Shown here: positions 10,947-22,169 of the stretch, one piece after another
Layout of the letters: the number at the start of each line of letters is the position of its first letter
Numbering within the stretch: the first letter of the stretch is position 1
Origin: Buxus sempervirens
Lineage: Eukaryota; Streptophyta; Magnoliopsida; Buxales; Buxaceae
Direction of reading: 5' to 3'
DNA length: 64,000 bases
Assembly (NCBI GenBank): GCA_947561395.2
Contig: OX387191.1
Location: 36,721,439 to 36,785,438 of the forward strand
Translations under genes and position numbers: made by a program
The notes under the pieces: model-generated
Told to the model about the DNA's origin: nothing
Database searches by the model: none
The model's input: only the letters and a program-made list of their open reading frames with translations

Positions 10947-11220
10947 AAAAATGTGCAAATGGGTTTTTCAGCCCGAAATTTCAGAATAAAATGCCTAAAA
11001 CACTGTGGATAATCCTTAGGCACCCCAAAAAAAGAACATAAAATGTTCCAAAAAAATATAAAAAAAATAAAAATAAAATAAAATATTCTTTCAGGATTTA
11101 ACCTAATTTTGAAATTCATAAAGGCAAACTAAGGTGTCATATTTTTTGATACCAATTCAATTCAAACATGTTTCAATTAAGCTTTTGCACTTGAAAACTG
11201 AGAAAATTCAGCCAAAAAAA

Positions 11221-12207
11221 AGAAACCTTTGGTTGGTTATTTTTATCAATCAAATCAAAACATTTGCGGGATACTTGGAAGCCCTAGAATATTCCAAGAA
11301 GCCTTTGGTCGGATATTTTTTCCAATCAAATCAAAAAATTTGTGGGACACTTGGAAGCCCTAGAATATTCCAAGAAACCTTTGGTTGGTTATTTTTATCA
11401 ATCAAATCAAAACATTTGTGGGACACTTGGAAGCCCTAGAATATTCCAAGAAGCCTTTGGTTGGATATTTTTTCAAATCAAATCAAACATTTGTAGGACA
11501 CTGGGAAGCCCTAGAATATTCCAAGAAGCCTTTGGTTGGATATTTTTTCCAATCAAATCAAAACATTTGTGGGATACTTGGAAGCCCTAGAATATTCCAA
11601 GAAAGCTTTGGTTGGTTATTTTTATCAATCAAATCAAAAGATTTGTGGGACACTTGGAAGCCCTAGAATATTCCAAGAAGCCTTTGGTTGGATATTTTTT
11701 CAAATCAAATCAAACATTTGTAGGACACTGGGAAGCCCTAGAATATTCCAAGAAGCCTTTGGTTGGATATTTTTTCCAATCAAATAAAAACATTTGTGGG
11801 ATACTTGGAAGCCCTAGAATATTCCAAGAAAGCTTTGGTTGGTTATTTTTATCAATCAAATCAAAAGATTTGTGGGACACTTGGAAGCCCTAGAATATTC
11901 CAAGAAGCCTTTGGTTGGTTATTTTTATCAATCAAATAAAAACATTTGTGGGACACTTGGAAGCCCTAGAATATTCCAAGAAGCCTTTGGTTGGTTATTT
12001 TTATCAATCAAATCAAAACATTTGTGGGATACTTGGAAGCCCTAGAATATTCCAAGAAGCCTTTGGTTGGATATTTTTTCCAATCAAATCAAAACATTTG
12101 TGGGATACTTGAAAGCCCTAGAATATTCCAAGAAGCCTTTGGTTGGATATTTTTTCCAATCAAATCAAAACATTTGTGGGATACTTGAAAGCCCTAGAAT
12201 ATTCCAA
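11221..12207 (+). repeat. 76-bp tandem array, 13 copies, in the A leader
   Basis: Thirteen occurrences of 'gccctagaatattcca' about 76 bp apart, from 11281 to 12190. Monomer variants recur in threes: the block 11460-11686 is nearly identical to 11687-11913 (227-bp shift). Because 76 leaves remainder 1 when divided by 3, several overlapping plus-strand frames stay open. These are a by-product of the repeat, not genes. It ends in an A-rich run just before gag. Confidence 0.95.
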
Positions 12208-12357
12208 CGTAAAACAAAGACAAAAAAATAAAAAAATAAAATAAAATAAAAAACAAAAAAAATAAAAAACAAGTAAATCTGGACTTGTGTTCACCTAACC
12301 TACTTGTCTACATTTATAGGGGTGTGACTCAAATTAAATGGAAGCTGACATGTTTCT

Positions 12358-14474
12358 TTGATTTTCCTTCTCCAGGTACAATCAATTGTCGTCATTGCTC
12401 CCGTGACTAGATCCAAAGCCCGAGCCATGAATACTGAAGAAAATCAAGCTCAAGCCACCGTACCTGCTCAGGACTTCACTCAGCTGCAAGAGCAAGTGGC
12501 TGGTCTGGCCAAAATGTTGGGGGACTCACTGGCGGCTCAGGCCTAGGCCCAAAATCAAGCATCGACTTCCCATCAGGCACCACCACCTCAGGCCTACATT
12601 CCGCCTCCGGTTCAACCCATGCCTGAGCCCATTTCTGAACCGGTCCCTGAGCCTATCCTGATCAGGGAAAACACTGGAGAATCTGAAAAAGAAATGGAGA
12701 AATAAAAGGCCAGGGAGGAGATGGAAAGGAAACTCCTGCACAAGATAGAGAGGATCCAGGAAGAACTGAAGGAGGTAAATAGGGGAAACAGCTATGGAGG
12801 TACCACCTTCGATGACCTGTGCATGTACCCGGATGTATGCCTACCGGCCAAGTTCAAGTGCCCGGACTTTGACAAATTTAACGGCACAAGCTGCCCTATG
12901 AGTCACTTGAAACTATACTGCGGGGCTATATGCCAATTTGGCCAGGATGACGACATACTGATCCAACTCTTCCAGAGGAGTCTGACAGGGTAGGCTTTAA
13001 GGTGGTTTGCCACAGTGGACCACGGCAGGATTAGAAGATGGAAGGACTTGGCCGATGCATTTCTGGATCAATACAATTTCAACTCTGAGATCGTGCCAGA
13101 CCGGTACGACATGATGAGAATGAGCAAGAGAAAGGAGGAATCTGTACGGCAGTATGCCAAGAGGTGGAAAGAGGCCGCCTCCCAGGTCAGGCCGCCTATG
13201 CTGGAACCTGAAATGATCTCAACATTCATGGGCACACTGGGGCAGCCTTTCTACAACCATTTGGTGGGGCAAATCACCACCAATTTTGCAGCCTTGGTAC
13301 AGGTGGCAGACTGGATCGAGGAGGGGGTTAGGTCAGGAAGGCTCATTGACTACTCTACTTTGATTGGGCAGTCTGATTCCTCTGCTTCCCTGGCACAGAA
13401 GAAGGGGGCTGGATTCAAGAAGAACGGAGCCAGAAAGGAAGGAGAAGTGACCCTGGTCCAGGCTCCTCCCGCTAAGAAACCGCTCCATGTGAACATCTCT
13501 GCACCCCAGCAGGCCCAACAGGCCCAGCATTCTTATCAGACCCCGCACAATATCAATTTCTCCCCCTCCGTGCCTGCAAACCCAAGGAGGACTTTTACCA
13601 AGGAAGGGAGGCCTGGTTAGCAACAAGAAGGAACAGAGTTTTCACGCCTCTCCCAGTATCTTTTTCCCAACTGCTGCCAACCCTGCTGAAAGGGGAATAT
13701 GTGACTCTGAAGGAGCCCAGCCCAAATGCCACAAAGGGAAGGAACTTCGATCTGGCAGTCACCTGTGACTTCCACATGGGTGCACCAGGGCACTATACAG
13801 ATGCTTGTTTGGTTTTGAAGCACGCGGTCCAAGACCTGTTGGACCAGAAGGCCCTGGTTTTCAATACTGCTGCACCTGGCCCGTCGGGGAATGATATTGG
13901 GCAAAACCCTCTGCCGTACCACAATGGGTCAGGCCCATCCAACTCCATCACTGTAATATCTGCCAAGAGAAGGGCCTTTGATCCATCTCAGCTTATAGCA
14001 CCCGTGGGGACCTCGGTCAAGGTCCATTTTTTTCAAGATAAAGAAGAAGAGGAGGTCAATATGGTCTCCCAGAAAAATGATAATACTGCTGAGGACATCA
14101 GCTCCTCTCTGAATCGGGTCTCCTCCCTCATGGCCCAAATAAACATTGCAAGGCCTCCATTGGTCTTCAATTGCAGTCCACCTACCTATTCTCCGGCCAA
14201 GCCACAAAAGGCTCCTTTGGTCGTCAACCTTGACCCCACTACCACATCCGTCACCTCTTCAGTTCCACCAACCACATATGGGTCCAAACTCCAACCCATG
14301 GTTGTAAACATTCCTACTTCATACAGTATCCCTAGACCGGCCCATACATCCCTGTCCAAACTCCAGCCATTGGTAGTAAACGTCCCCAGACTAGCCTATT
14401 CTGAGGCAGCTGTACCATGGAATTACAACGAGGGGGTCACGGCGACGGTTCCAGTGGTCAGGGACCAGAACTAA
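12358..14474 (+). pseudogene. gag region of element A (broken)
   Basis: This would encode the capsid/nucleocapsid polyprotein that packages the element RNA in cytoplasmic particles. The N-terminal part is Gln/Pro-rich with an 'APVTRSKARAM' opening. A coiled-coil-like, charged stretch follows (about 12700-12780). The retrotransposon-gag core is at about 12800-13330: 'KFKCPDFDKFNG', 'ALRWFATVD', 'WKDLADAFLDQYNFN', 'ESVRQYAKRWKEAA'. A long low-complexity Pro/Ser/Thr-rich tail reaches 14474 with repeated 'LVVNV/PMVVNI' motifs. I see no clear CCHC knuckle. The frame is interrupted several times. A gag of this length with a Pro-rich tail fits the Tat group. Confidence 0.85.
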
Positions 14475-14836
14475 GAGGAGGTGAACCTCATGACGAGGTC
14501 AAAGAAATGTGTGGAAGGAGTGGAGAAAGAAAAAGAAACGGAGGTGGAGAGAGAGAGAAAAGAAACAGAAGAAAAAAGAAAGATGAAGGGAAAAATAAAA
14601 GTGGGAGAAGATACCCCCAGGGTACAGAAAATGAGGCATCAGACCTCATAAAAATAATAAAGAAAACTGAATTCAATCTTGTGGATCAGCTGAACAAGGT
14701 CCCGGCCCAAATTTCAATACTGGGCCTTTTGCTGAATTCTGAAAAGCACAGGGATGCATTGTTAAGGGTGCTATAGAGTGCACACGTATCCCAGACAATC
14801 GATCCAGACCAACTAGGCAAAATTGTTGGTCAAATC

Positions 14837-15436
14837 TTGTCACATAATGTGATAAGTTTCTCTGAAGGTGAGATAAGCCCAGGTGGATGTTATCATGTTG
14901 ACCCTTTGCACATCACAGTGCTTTGTAAGGGCAGTATGATCGCACGGGTATTAATTGACAACGGGTCGGCGTTAAACGTCTGCCCGTTAATCACTTTTGT
15001 CAAGCTTGGTCTGGATCAGTCAAAGATCAAGCAAAATGGGAGGATAGTGAGCGCTTTCGATAGCTCTAAGACACACTCCCTAGGGGAGATTGTACTGCCG
15101 GTCACAATCGAACCGAATATTTTCAACATCACATTTGAAGTGATGGATATTCCAGCAGCATTCAATCTGCTCCTAGGAAGGCCGTGGATACACTCGGCTA
15201 GGGCAATACCATCCACGCTCCACCAAAGGGTGAAATACATAAGAGCGCAAAGGGTGATAACAGTCCTAGCTGAGAATTTGGTGCCTCCCATTATGTCACC
15301 TGATGTACCCTTAATAAATGTGGATTTAACTGTCGACAAGATTGCGTTCCACTCGTTTCAATTTCAGACAGTCAATTTCATACTTGGGGGTGTGAGAAAA
15401 AAGAAAAGAGACAGACTACTGCTGAGAGCATGGTGA
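14837..15436 (+). pseudogene. Protease domain of element A
   Basis: Retropepsin-type aspartic protease that would cut the Gag-Pol polyprotein. The active-site string is 'LIDNGSALNVCPL' with D-N-G-S coded at about 14957-14968. In Tat/Ogre elements the usual D-[ST]-G is commonly D-N-G, so this is family-typical. The flap/second-half region includes 'FNLLLGRPWIHSARAIPSTL'. It is followed directly by a G-patch-like segment in an overlapping frame. The stretch 14475-14836 before it is a Lys/Glu-rich linker. Confidence 0.85.
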
Positions 15437-15843
15437 AAAAAGTGATGGAGAAATACCACTTTCATCCGGGGAAAGGCCTGGGAATCAATTTGCAAGGAAT
15501 GGTGGAGCCCATCAGGGCCAAGAAGCTGATCCCCAAAGTAGGGTTAGGATTTAAACCCAGAGGTTGGAGGAGGATGAAGTACAAAGAAGGAGAGAATAGA
15601 AATAGAGGAAAAATCCCTCATCTAAGGGAGAATTTTCCAAAACCCTCATATATAATCCAACTGTCTCCCCCCATGGACCAGTCCAAATCACCCTACCGAA
15701 ATGCCAATCCTTATCAAAAGCCTTCTGTTCCGACCTTGAACCCATACAACCCATCTCCTATGCTTGGGACATTGGATGGGCCTGGGCCACAGGCAGAGCA
15801 GCAGACAGACTTCTCTGAAGATGTTGGGCATTCTTCGCCATGA
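15430..15843 (+). pseudogene. G-patch-like segment after the protease of element A
   Basis: Contains 'YHFHPGKGLGINLQGM' and 'VGLGFKPRG', the glycine spacing of a G-patch, an RNA-binding motif known in this position in Tat/Ogre elements. The remainder is Pro/Asn/Ser-rich and unstructured. The acidic stretch that follows (15840-16395, with repeated FDFELDFD-type residues) links it to RT. In Ogre elements an intron is known in the protease-RT interval; I cannot show one here. Confidence 0.7.
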
Positions 15844-16395
15844 CTGAAGGCGAAGAGACAGGAGCAGACCTAGACCTGCCTTTTATTGATTGGGCAGCAG
15901 TAAAAATCCCAGATGAGGTCATATCTGGACTGGGCCTCGTAGCAGAAAAGGGTAGTACCCACCCGGTGATGATGGCATCGGATTCCGAGCTTGAGGAGCA
16001 GGCTTTCCATATTTCCCCCGCTCCTGAAAAACATTTTTTGAATAATTGGGAGGAAACTCACCTTACCTTTGAAGCAGCGTTTCTTTGGCAAACTGACGCG
16101 GCTTCCAAAAAAAAACTCCAATAGTGGAATGCCATTTCCCTGAAGGTTCTAATGAACCTTCGTCTTCAGGAGAATTATGTTTAGAAGGCTCACAAAAAAA
16201 CCAAAAAGATTTTTCTATTTTTTCTAGAAAATTTAATTTTTTAAAAAAGGTCCAAACTACTTATGAACCATATAAGCAAACCGAATTGGACCAGGTTGAA
16301 TATGACTTCGACTTTGAGCTCGACTTTGATCTCATGGGATCGAAGAAGAGACCGAGGTCGAAGAAGAAGACGTTCCAAAAGAAATTGAATATCAA

Positions 16396-17981
16396 TTGGA
16401 ACGTCATGAAAAGGGGGTCCAACCTAATATTGAGGAGACCATTGCAATAAATCTTGGGATCGAAGATGACCCAAAAATAGTGAAAATTGGGGCATGCCTA
16501 TCTGATGTGCAGCGTGTTGAAATGACACAGTTCTTGGTAGACTATAAGGATGTGTTTGCTTGGTCATATCGGGACATGCCAGGGTTGGACACTGACATGG
16601 TGGTGCACAAGTTGCCAATTTTGCCAGGGGTTAAGCCAATCAAGCAGAAGCTGAGAAGATTGAAGCCTGAATGGACCTTAAAGGTCAAGGACGAAGTGGT
16701 CAAGCAATTCCAAGCAGAATTTCTGACAGTCTCTATGTACCCCGAGTGGCTCGCAAACATAGTTCCGGTACCAAAGAAGGACGGGAAAGTCAGAATGTGT
16801 ATGGACTACAGAGATCTGAACAAAGCAAGCCCAAAGGATGATTTTCCGCTTCCACACATCGGCATTCTAGTCGATAATACTGTAGTACATAGCCTATTTT
16901 CGTTCATGGATGGTTTCTCGGGATACAATCAGATCAAAATGGCTAAGGAAGATCAAGAGAAAACAGCATTTATCACACCTTGGGGCACCTTCCACTATAC
17001 AGTCATGCCGTTTGGGCTTAAGAACTCTGTGGCAACATACCAGCGGGCCATGACAGCACTATTCCATGACATGATCCATAAGGAGATGGAGGTCTATGTG
17101 GACGATATGATTGCAAAATTATGCAAAGAAGAGGACCACTTGATCAATCTGAAGAAGGTGTTTGATCGACTCAGGAAGTACAGTTTACGGCTTAACCCGG
17201 CCAAATGCGTCTTTGGGGCTACGTCAGGGAAGTTGCTGGGATTTATTGTGAGTAGGAGAGGAATTGAAATTAACCCGGCTAAAGCCAAGGCTATAATTGA
17301 AATGCCATCACCCAGAACATAGAAGGAGGTTAGGGGCTTTCTTGGAAGAATTCAATATATAAGCCGGTTCATAGCACAACTCACTGCTATCTGTGAACCA
17401 ATTTTCAAACTTCTGAGGAAAGATAACCCGACGGTCTGGAATGAGGATTGCCAGCAGGCATTTGACACGATAAAGAGATATTTACTGAACCCACCTGTGC
17501 TAGTACCACCAACTCCAGGAAGACCGCTGATCCTGTACTTGTCAGTGTTGGAAACATCGATGGGATCTGTCTTGGGGTAGCATGATGAGATTAGACGAAA
17601 GGAAAAGGGCAATTTACTATCTGAGTAAAAAATTCACAGAATATGAGGCCAAGTACTCACCGTTGGAAAAGACTTGCTGTGCTCTAGTGTGGGCAACTCA
17701 GAGGCTAAGGCATTACTTCCTTAGTCACTCCACATTATTGATATCCTGGATGGACCCTTTGAAATATTTATTTGAGAAACCAGCACTAACTGGCAGGACG
17801 ACAAAGTGGCAGTTATTACTATCCGAGTTTGACCTCACGTACATCACTCAGAAAGCGATCAAGGGTCAAGCCATTGCTGATCACCTGGCTGCACATCCTT
17901 TGCCAGAATACCAACCGTTGAAGACCAACTTTCCTGATGAGGCAATTCTGTTTACTGAAGAGGAGGAAAGTGAAAGTTCTT
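16396..17981 (+). pseudogene. Reverse transcriptase and first RNase H of element A
   Basis: RNA-dependent DNA polymerase of the Ty3/gypsy type. Visible blocks: 'YPEWLANIVPVPKKDGKVRM', 'CMDYRDLNKASPKDDFPLPH', 'FMDGFSGYNQI', 'TAFITPWGTFHYTVMPFGLK', the catalytic 'YVDDM' at 17095-17109, and 'LGFIVSRRGIEINPAKAKAI'. Thumb/connection follows ('VRGFLGRIQYISRFIAQL'), then an RNase H with 'LSKKFTEYEAKYSPLEKTCC' and 'WQLLLSEFDLTYITQKAIKG'. The RT core is a long open stretch, but the region as a whole is broken. Next on the same strand are the second RNase H and integrase. Confidence 0.92.
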
Positions 17982-17986
17982 GGTAG

Positions 17987-18480
17987 ATGTTCTTCGATGG
18001 GGCCGCCAACATGAATGGAAATGGAATAGGGGCAGTCTTGGTCAAACCAGATGGTTCACACATATCGATTGCAGTAAAGCTGAGATTCCAGTGCACCAAT
18101 AATATCGCAGAATATGAAGCATGTATAATTGGGTTGCAAGCCGCCATAGACCATGAAGTGGAGGAACTTGACGTATACGGAGATTCAAGTCTTATCATCT
18201 TCCAAACAACTGGTGAATGGAAAACTAAGGATCACAAATTGATCCCCTATCACCAGTATTTGGAAGAAATAAGCACAAATTTTACTCGAATTTCCTTTAA
18301 CTATATGCCAAGGGCCAAGAATCAGTTCGCAGATGCTCTAGCAACATTGGCTTCCATGGTCAGCATGCCAGAAGGGGTAGACATCAAACCACTGAAAATT
18401 GAGGTCAGAGATGAACTAGCTTATTGTCTTGTGCTAGAGGGAGCACCAGAAGAGGAAACACCATGGTTTCAAGATATTAA
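17987..18480 (+). pseudogene. Second (archaeal-type) RNase H of element A
   Basis: Starts 'MFFDGAANMNGNGIGAVLV' (DGA catalytic Asp). It continues 'NNIAEYEACIIGLQAAI' (catalytic Glu), 'LDVYGDSSLIIFQ' (catalytic Asp) and 'MPRAKNQFADALATLASM' (last Asp). A second RNase H between the ordinary RNase H and integrase is a hallmark of the Tat/Ogre lineage. All four acidic positions are visible. It is in the same open frame as the integrase N-terminus. Confidence 0.9.
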
Positions 18481-19710
18481 AAATTTCTTTAACAATCAGA
18501 GTTTGCCAGAAAATGCCACGTCTACTGAGAAAAGGACAATACAGAGATTAGCCGGTCAATTCCTGCTAAGTGGTGGACACTTGTACAAGAGATCACATAA
18601 TGACATTCTGCTCAGGTGTGTTGCTAAGGCTGAGTCAGAAAGGTTAATCGAGACTGTACATGGAGGAGTTTGTGGACCTCATATGAATGGGCACATGCTC
18701 GCAAAGAAGATCCTGCGGTTGGGATACTACTGGTTGACGATGGAGCATGATTGTTGTATGCATGTCAGGAGATGCCATCAATGTCAGATATATGCAGATA
18801 ATAAGTATGCACCCCCAAGTGAGTTGCACAACATGACATCACCGTGGCCCTTCTCTATGTGGGGCATAGATGTCATTGGTATGATTTCACCTAAGGCATC
18901 GAACGGGCACAGATTCATCCTAGTAGCGATTGATTATTTCACTAAGTGGGTAGAAGCAGCCTCATATGCAAATATCACAAGCAACCTTGTTATTAAATTT
19001 TTGAAGCACAATATCATTTGTCACTACGGACTGCCAAGTGCCATAGTATCAGACAATGCTTCAAATATTAAGAACAAGGACATAAAGAAGATGTATGAGC
19101 AGTTTCAGATCACCCACCACAAGTTAGCTCCATACAAGCCAAAGATGAATGGGGCGGTAGAAGTAGCAAACAAGAACATAAAAAAATCATTCAGAAGATG
19201 GTAGTGAGTTACAAGGATTGGCATGAAATGCTGCCACTTGCTCTACATGCCTACAGAACCTCGATCCGGACTTCAACTGGGGCAACCCTGTATTCCCTGG
19301 TCTATGGGATGGAAGCAATTTTGCCAGTGGAAGTAGAAATCCCATCACTTAGAGTACTCATGGAGGCTGAATTAGAAGAAGCTGAATGGATACAGTCAAG
19401 AAGTGATCAACTCAACCTAATAGAAGAGAAGCGTTTAAGGGCGCTGTGTCATGGCCAATTGTACCAGAGGAGAATGGCCCGGGCCTACAATAAGAAGGTA
19501 AAGCCCAGAACTTTCCAGGAAGGAAACCTGGTTCTAAAGAAAATTCTACAATTTTTGGAAGATCCTCGTGGTAAGTTCAAGCCCAATTGGGAGGGGCTGT
19601 ATGTCATCAAGAAGGTCCTGTCAGGAGGTGCACTCATCTTGATAGAAATGGATGGGACAGACTTTCTTGAGCCAATTAACTCTGATGCAGTAAAAAGGTA
19701 TTTTCCTTGA
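18481..19710 (+). pseudogene. Integrase of element A
   Basis: The enzyme would insert the cDNA into nuclear DNA. The N-terminal zinc-binding HHCC domain is seen as 'HGGVCGPHMNGH' and 'CHQCQIYAD'. The core has 'SMWGIDVIGMISPKASNGHR' (first Asp), 'GLPSAIVSDNAS' (second Asp) and 'PKMNGAVEVANKNI' (Glu), so D, D and E are all present. The C-terminal domain includes 'ALHAYRTSIRTSTGATLYSL', 'YGMEAILPVEVEIPS' and 'GKFKPNWEGLYVIKKVLSGG', ending 'DAVKRYFP' with no chromodomain. The region is interrupted at least once. It is the last sense-strand coding part of the element. Confidence 0.9.
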
Positions 19711-20677
19711 TTGAACATTACTAGGAAATGATCCGAGGCCATCCTTCTTTATTTCCTTCAAAATTTTAATCCCTAGTCTAGCCAAGTTGAACCGGTTTGT
19801 TTCTTTGATAAACCTAAACCGAACTTACAATCTTACACTGGGGCAAGGCCAATTGGGGCAAAATAAGAAAAAAAAAAGCAATGGCAAATGAAAGCCAAGT
19901 ATGAAAAGAGATGCGAAGAATGCAATTTGGGGAAAAAGGGTTAAATTCATCATGACTGTAAGTCCGGTCGATATATTTCCACATTTGAAAATTTTTGAGC
20001 CTTTAATACCTCTTCTTTCATAAACCGAGCCTAGCCTTTGTTTCGTCCTATTTCTAAGTCCTTGGGGATCTTAGTATGTTCATTCAAATTTTAGAGTGAA
20101 ATTGGTGATGATGGAATGCAGAAGCCGGCCTTAGTGAAAACCGTAACTGGTGCTAGGGGCAACATTGGCAAAGAAAAAAGAATAAAAAAAAAGAAAAAAA
20201 ATCAAAGGTTGAGTTGATCATGGGATCCAAGCTTGAAGAGAAATCAGCACAAGTACTGAGACTAAGCAGATTGGGTAACACAGTCAATTTTGGAAGAAAA
20301 GGCATTTGGGGATAACTCTAAAGGTCCTAAGATGGACGGTTTTGATCCCTTATTATTACTTGGACTACCCTTTTTATTATTTAACCTGGTTTTAATTCCT
20401 TTAATTATGGATGATTAAGTGCATTGACCAAATTTCAAAAATAAAAAATAAATAAATAAAATAAAAAATAAAAAAGGAAAACTATACTTTGGCCAGTGAT
20501 GATAAATCAAATACTTTTCATAAAACCTTTGTTTTTACAAGCATCTGAGCATTCTGAGGCCAATAATATAAAAAAATTTATTTTTGAATTAAATCTTTTG
20601 TCTTTCTACTATTGGAGTTTGCTTTTGTACAAAGATATGAAGAGAAAAAAAAGAAAAAAAATGTGCAGGAAACAAGG
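19711..20677 (+). other. 3' noncoding region of element A before the antisense ORF
   Basis: No gene. It contains 'cttacactggggcaaggcca' and 'tttgtttcgtcctatttc', also found in element B (336-2334), and A-rich runs near 19865, 20175 and 20450. Confidence 0.7.
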
Positions 20678-21567
20678 CTAGTGTCTGTCTCCTAGCCGCT
20701 TCTCAAGTTCCCGAATCCGAGCTGCAATAACTCCAGAAGCCCCCTCTGCATCGGGATCACTCAAGAAGGAAATGACCTCATCTGAAAGGGTCTGTCTAAT
20801 CCGCATACTCCTAAGGCTGGCTAAAGCATCCTGGTGCTTCTGCCGCAGTGCTCGGACTTCAAGACAGCAAGCCTGCCTCTGCTCCTCAAGTTGCTTTTCC
20901 ATAGCAAGACAGCGGGATACCTGCTCTGCAAGTTGCCTCTCCATGTCCAGGCCCCATATCCTAAGCTCCTGGGCCTCCGTACCCAAATCTGCTGAAGGCG
21001 CTTGTGAGATGCTTTCTCAGACTCCAGGATGTCTTCATAAGTAGGAGCCAAGACTGCAGGAGGATCTTCGGGTACTGAAGCCTGACTCTATATCTGCTCC
21101 TTGATCCAGAAGAGATAGTCCTTCACATGGGACTCTGAGAAGACCGGGCTCTGTATAAAATAGACATAGGACCACTCCCTCATCAACCAAGCATTCAGCT
21201 TCATGGTGGCTGGTGAAAGTGGCCCAAGGTGGTCCTCATATCCACTTGGGATTAAAATCCCCTGGGTCGCTCTGAACTGACGAAGAACCCGCAAAGGAAG
21301 ATAAAGCACAGCATGTCCCAAGCCAGCCAGGACCAAAAATTTGCGGTCTCGAAAGCTGATCACCGTCTCTGCATTGGGCTGATAAGTACCAGGCCACCTC
21401 ACCTGATCATCCTGGAGTGTAGCTAAGAAAGCAAACCAGCCCTGTTTACCTCCTGGAATGTCAGGATACCCCCGGTTGCTCATCAAAATAGGAACCTTCA
21501 AGCTAGGGAAGAAGTGTCGATTGATCTCCTCAATCTGCCTCAGGTGGTCAAGTAACCAAAGTTGCAA
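20678..21567 (-). pseudogene. Antisense extra ORF of element A (DUF7745-like)
   Basis: The coding strand is opposite to gag-pol and lies between pol and the 3' LTR. The upstream part (21088-21567) reads 'MQLWLLDHLRQIEEINRHFF', then 'GKQGWFAFLATLQDDQVRW', 'LAGLGHAVLYLPLRVLRQF' and 'NAWLMREWSYVYF'. This follows the C-terminal half of a plant protein family I know as DUF7745, found in many Tat-type elements. Its biochemical role is unknown. The lower part (20678-21050) is a Gln/Glu/Arg-rich coiled-coil with 'MERQLAEQVSRCLAMEKQLE'. The N-terminal half is not seen; a purine tract lies there. It is broken. Extra ORFs in this position and orientation are described for the Tat lineage. Confidence 0.75.
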
Positions 21568-21589
21568 AGAAGGAGGGATATTTCAGTAT

Positions 21590-21770
21590 ATTGTAAAGAA
21601 AAGCAAACAAAAAGAAAGAAAAAGCAAAAGAAAGAAAAAAAAAAGAGAAAAAAAAGGAGAAAAAGAAAAAAGAAAAAAGAAAAAAGAGAAAAAAGAAAAA
21701 AAAAAGAAAAAAAGGAAAAAAGAGAAAAAGAAAAGAAAAGGAGAAAAAGAAAAGAAAAAGCAAAAAAATG
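21590..21770 (+). repeat. Low-complexity A/G purine tract in element A
   Basis: About 180 bp of AAAAAG/GAAAAA repeat. It keeps Lys-rich frames open on the plus strand and Phe/Ser-rich frames on the minus strand, none of them genes. Confidence 0.9.
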
Positions 21771-22154
21771 GGCTACGAAGTCTGCTATTTTCACAAAAAA
21801 CCCTATTTTGCCTTAAAATCCACTCCACAGCCACGAGAGCTCAGTGGAATTTAGGACAACTTGGGGAAATGTGTTGGTCAAAAAGGAAGATATTCATTCA
21901 ATTTTTAACTTGGTCTGATAAAAAAATCAGTTTTCAAAAATATTATTTTTGGGCTTAAAATCTACTTCATAGCCACGAGAGCTCAGTGGAATTTAAAACA
22001 TCTTGGAGAGATGCCCCCCCTTAAAGTTAGGGCTTTTTGGCAAATCTTCACCCAAAAATTATTTTACAAAATTGAATTGAACCAAGCAAATCATGGTTAA
22101 GGGAGTGCAATTTGGGCTTGTCTAATCTTTGCAGCTCATTGCTTCGCAACTCCC

Positions 22155-22169
22155 GCAAAGAGGGGCAGT
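22155..22169 (+). other. Polypurine tract of element A
   Basis: 'gcaaagaggggcagt' directly before TGTAGACACCCC; plus-strand DNA priming site. Confidence 0.8.

Larger units (their letters stand above)
9546..12357 (+). other. Untranslated leader of element A
   Basis: 2.8 kb without a credible gene. It holds degenerate copies of a 135-160 bp unit around 9810-10330 (each with 'gcatgaaatctggaaatt' and 'aagcatgtttt'), a second palindrome array at 10801-10946, an A-rich stretch near 11040-11090, and the 76-bp array at 11221-12207. There is no upstream ORF comparable to the one in element E. Confidence 0.75.

Noticed and set aside
11134-12188. Overlapping plus-strand frames with 'LEALEYSKKPLVGYF' repeats, which look like a repeat protein.
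   Set aside because: They are produced by the 76-bp DNA repeat in more than one frame, with no start context and no conservation of one frame over another. Position is the untranslated leader.
21458-21834. Lys-rich plus-strand and Phe/Ser-rich minus-strand frames.
   Set aside because: Translation of an A/G purine tract.
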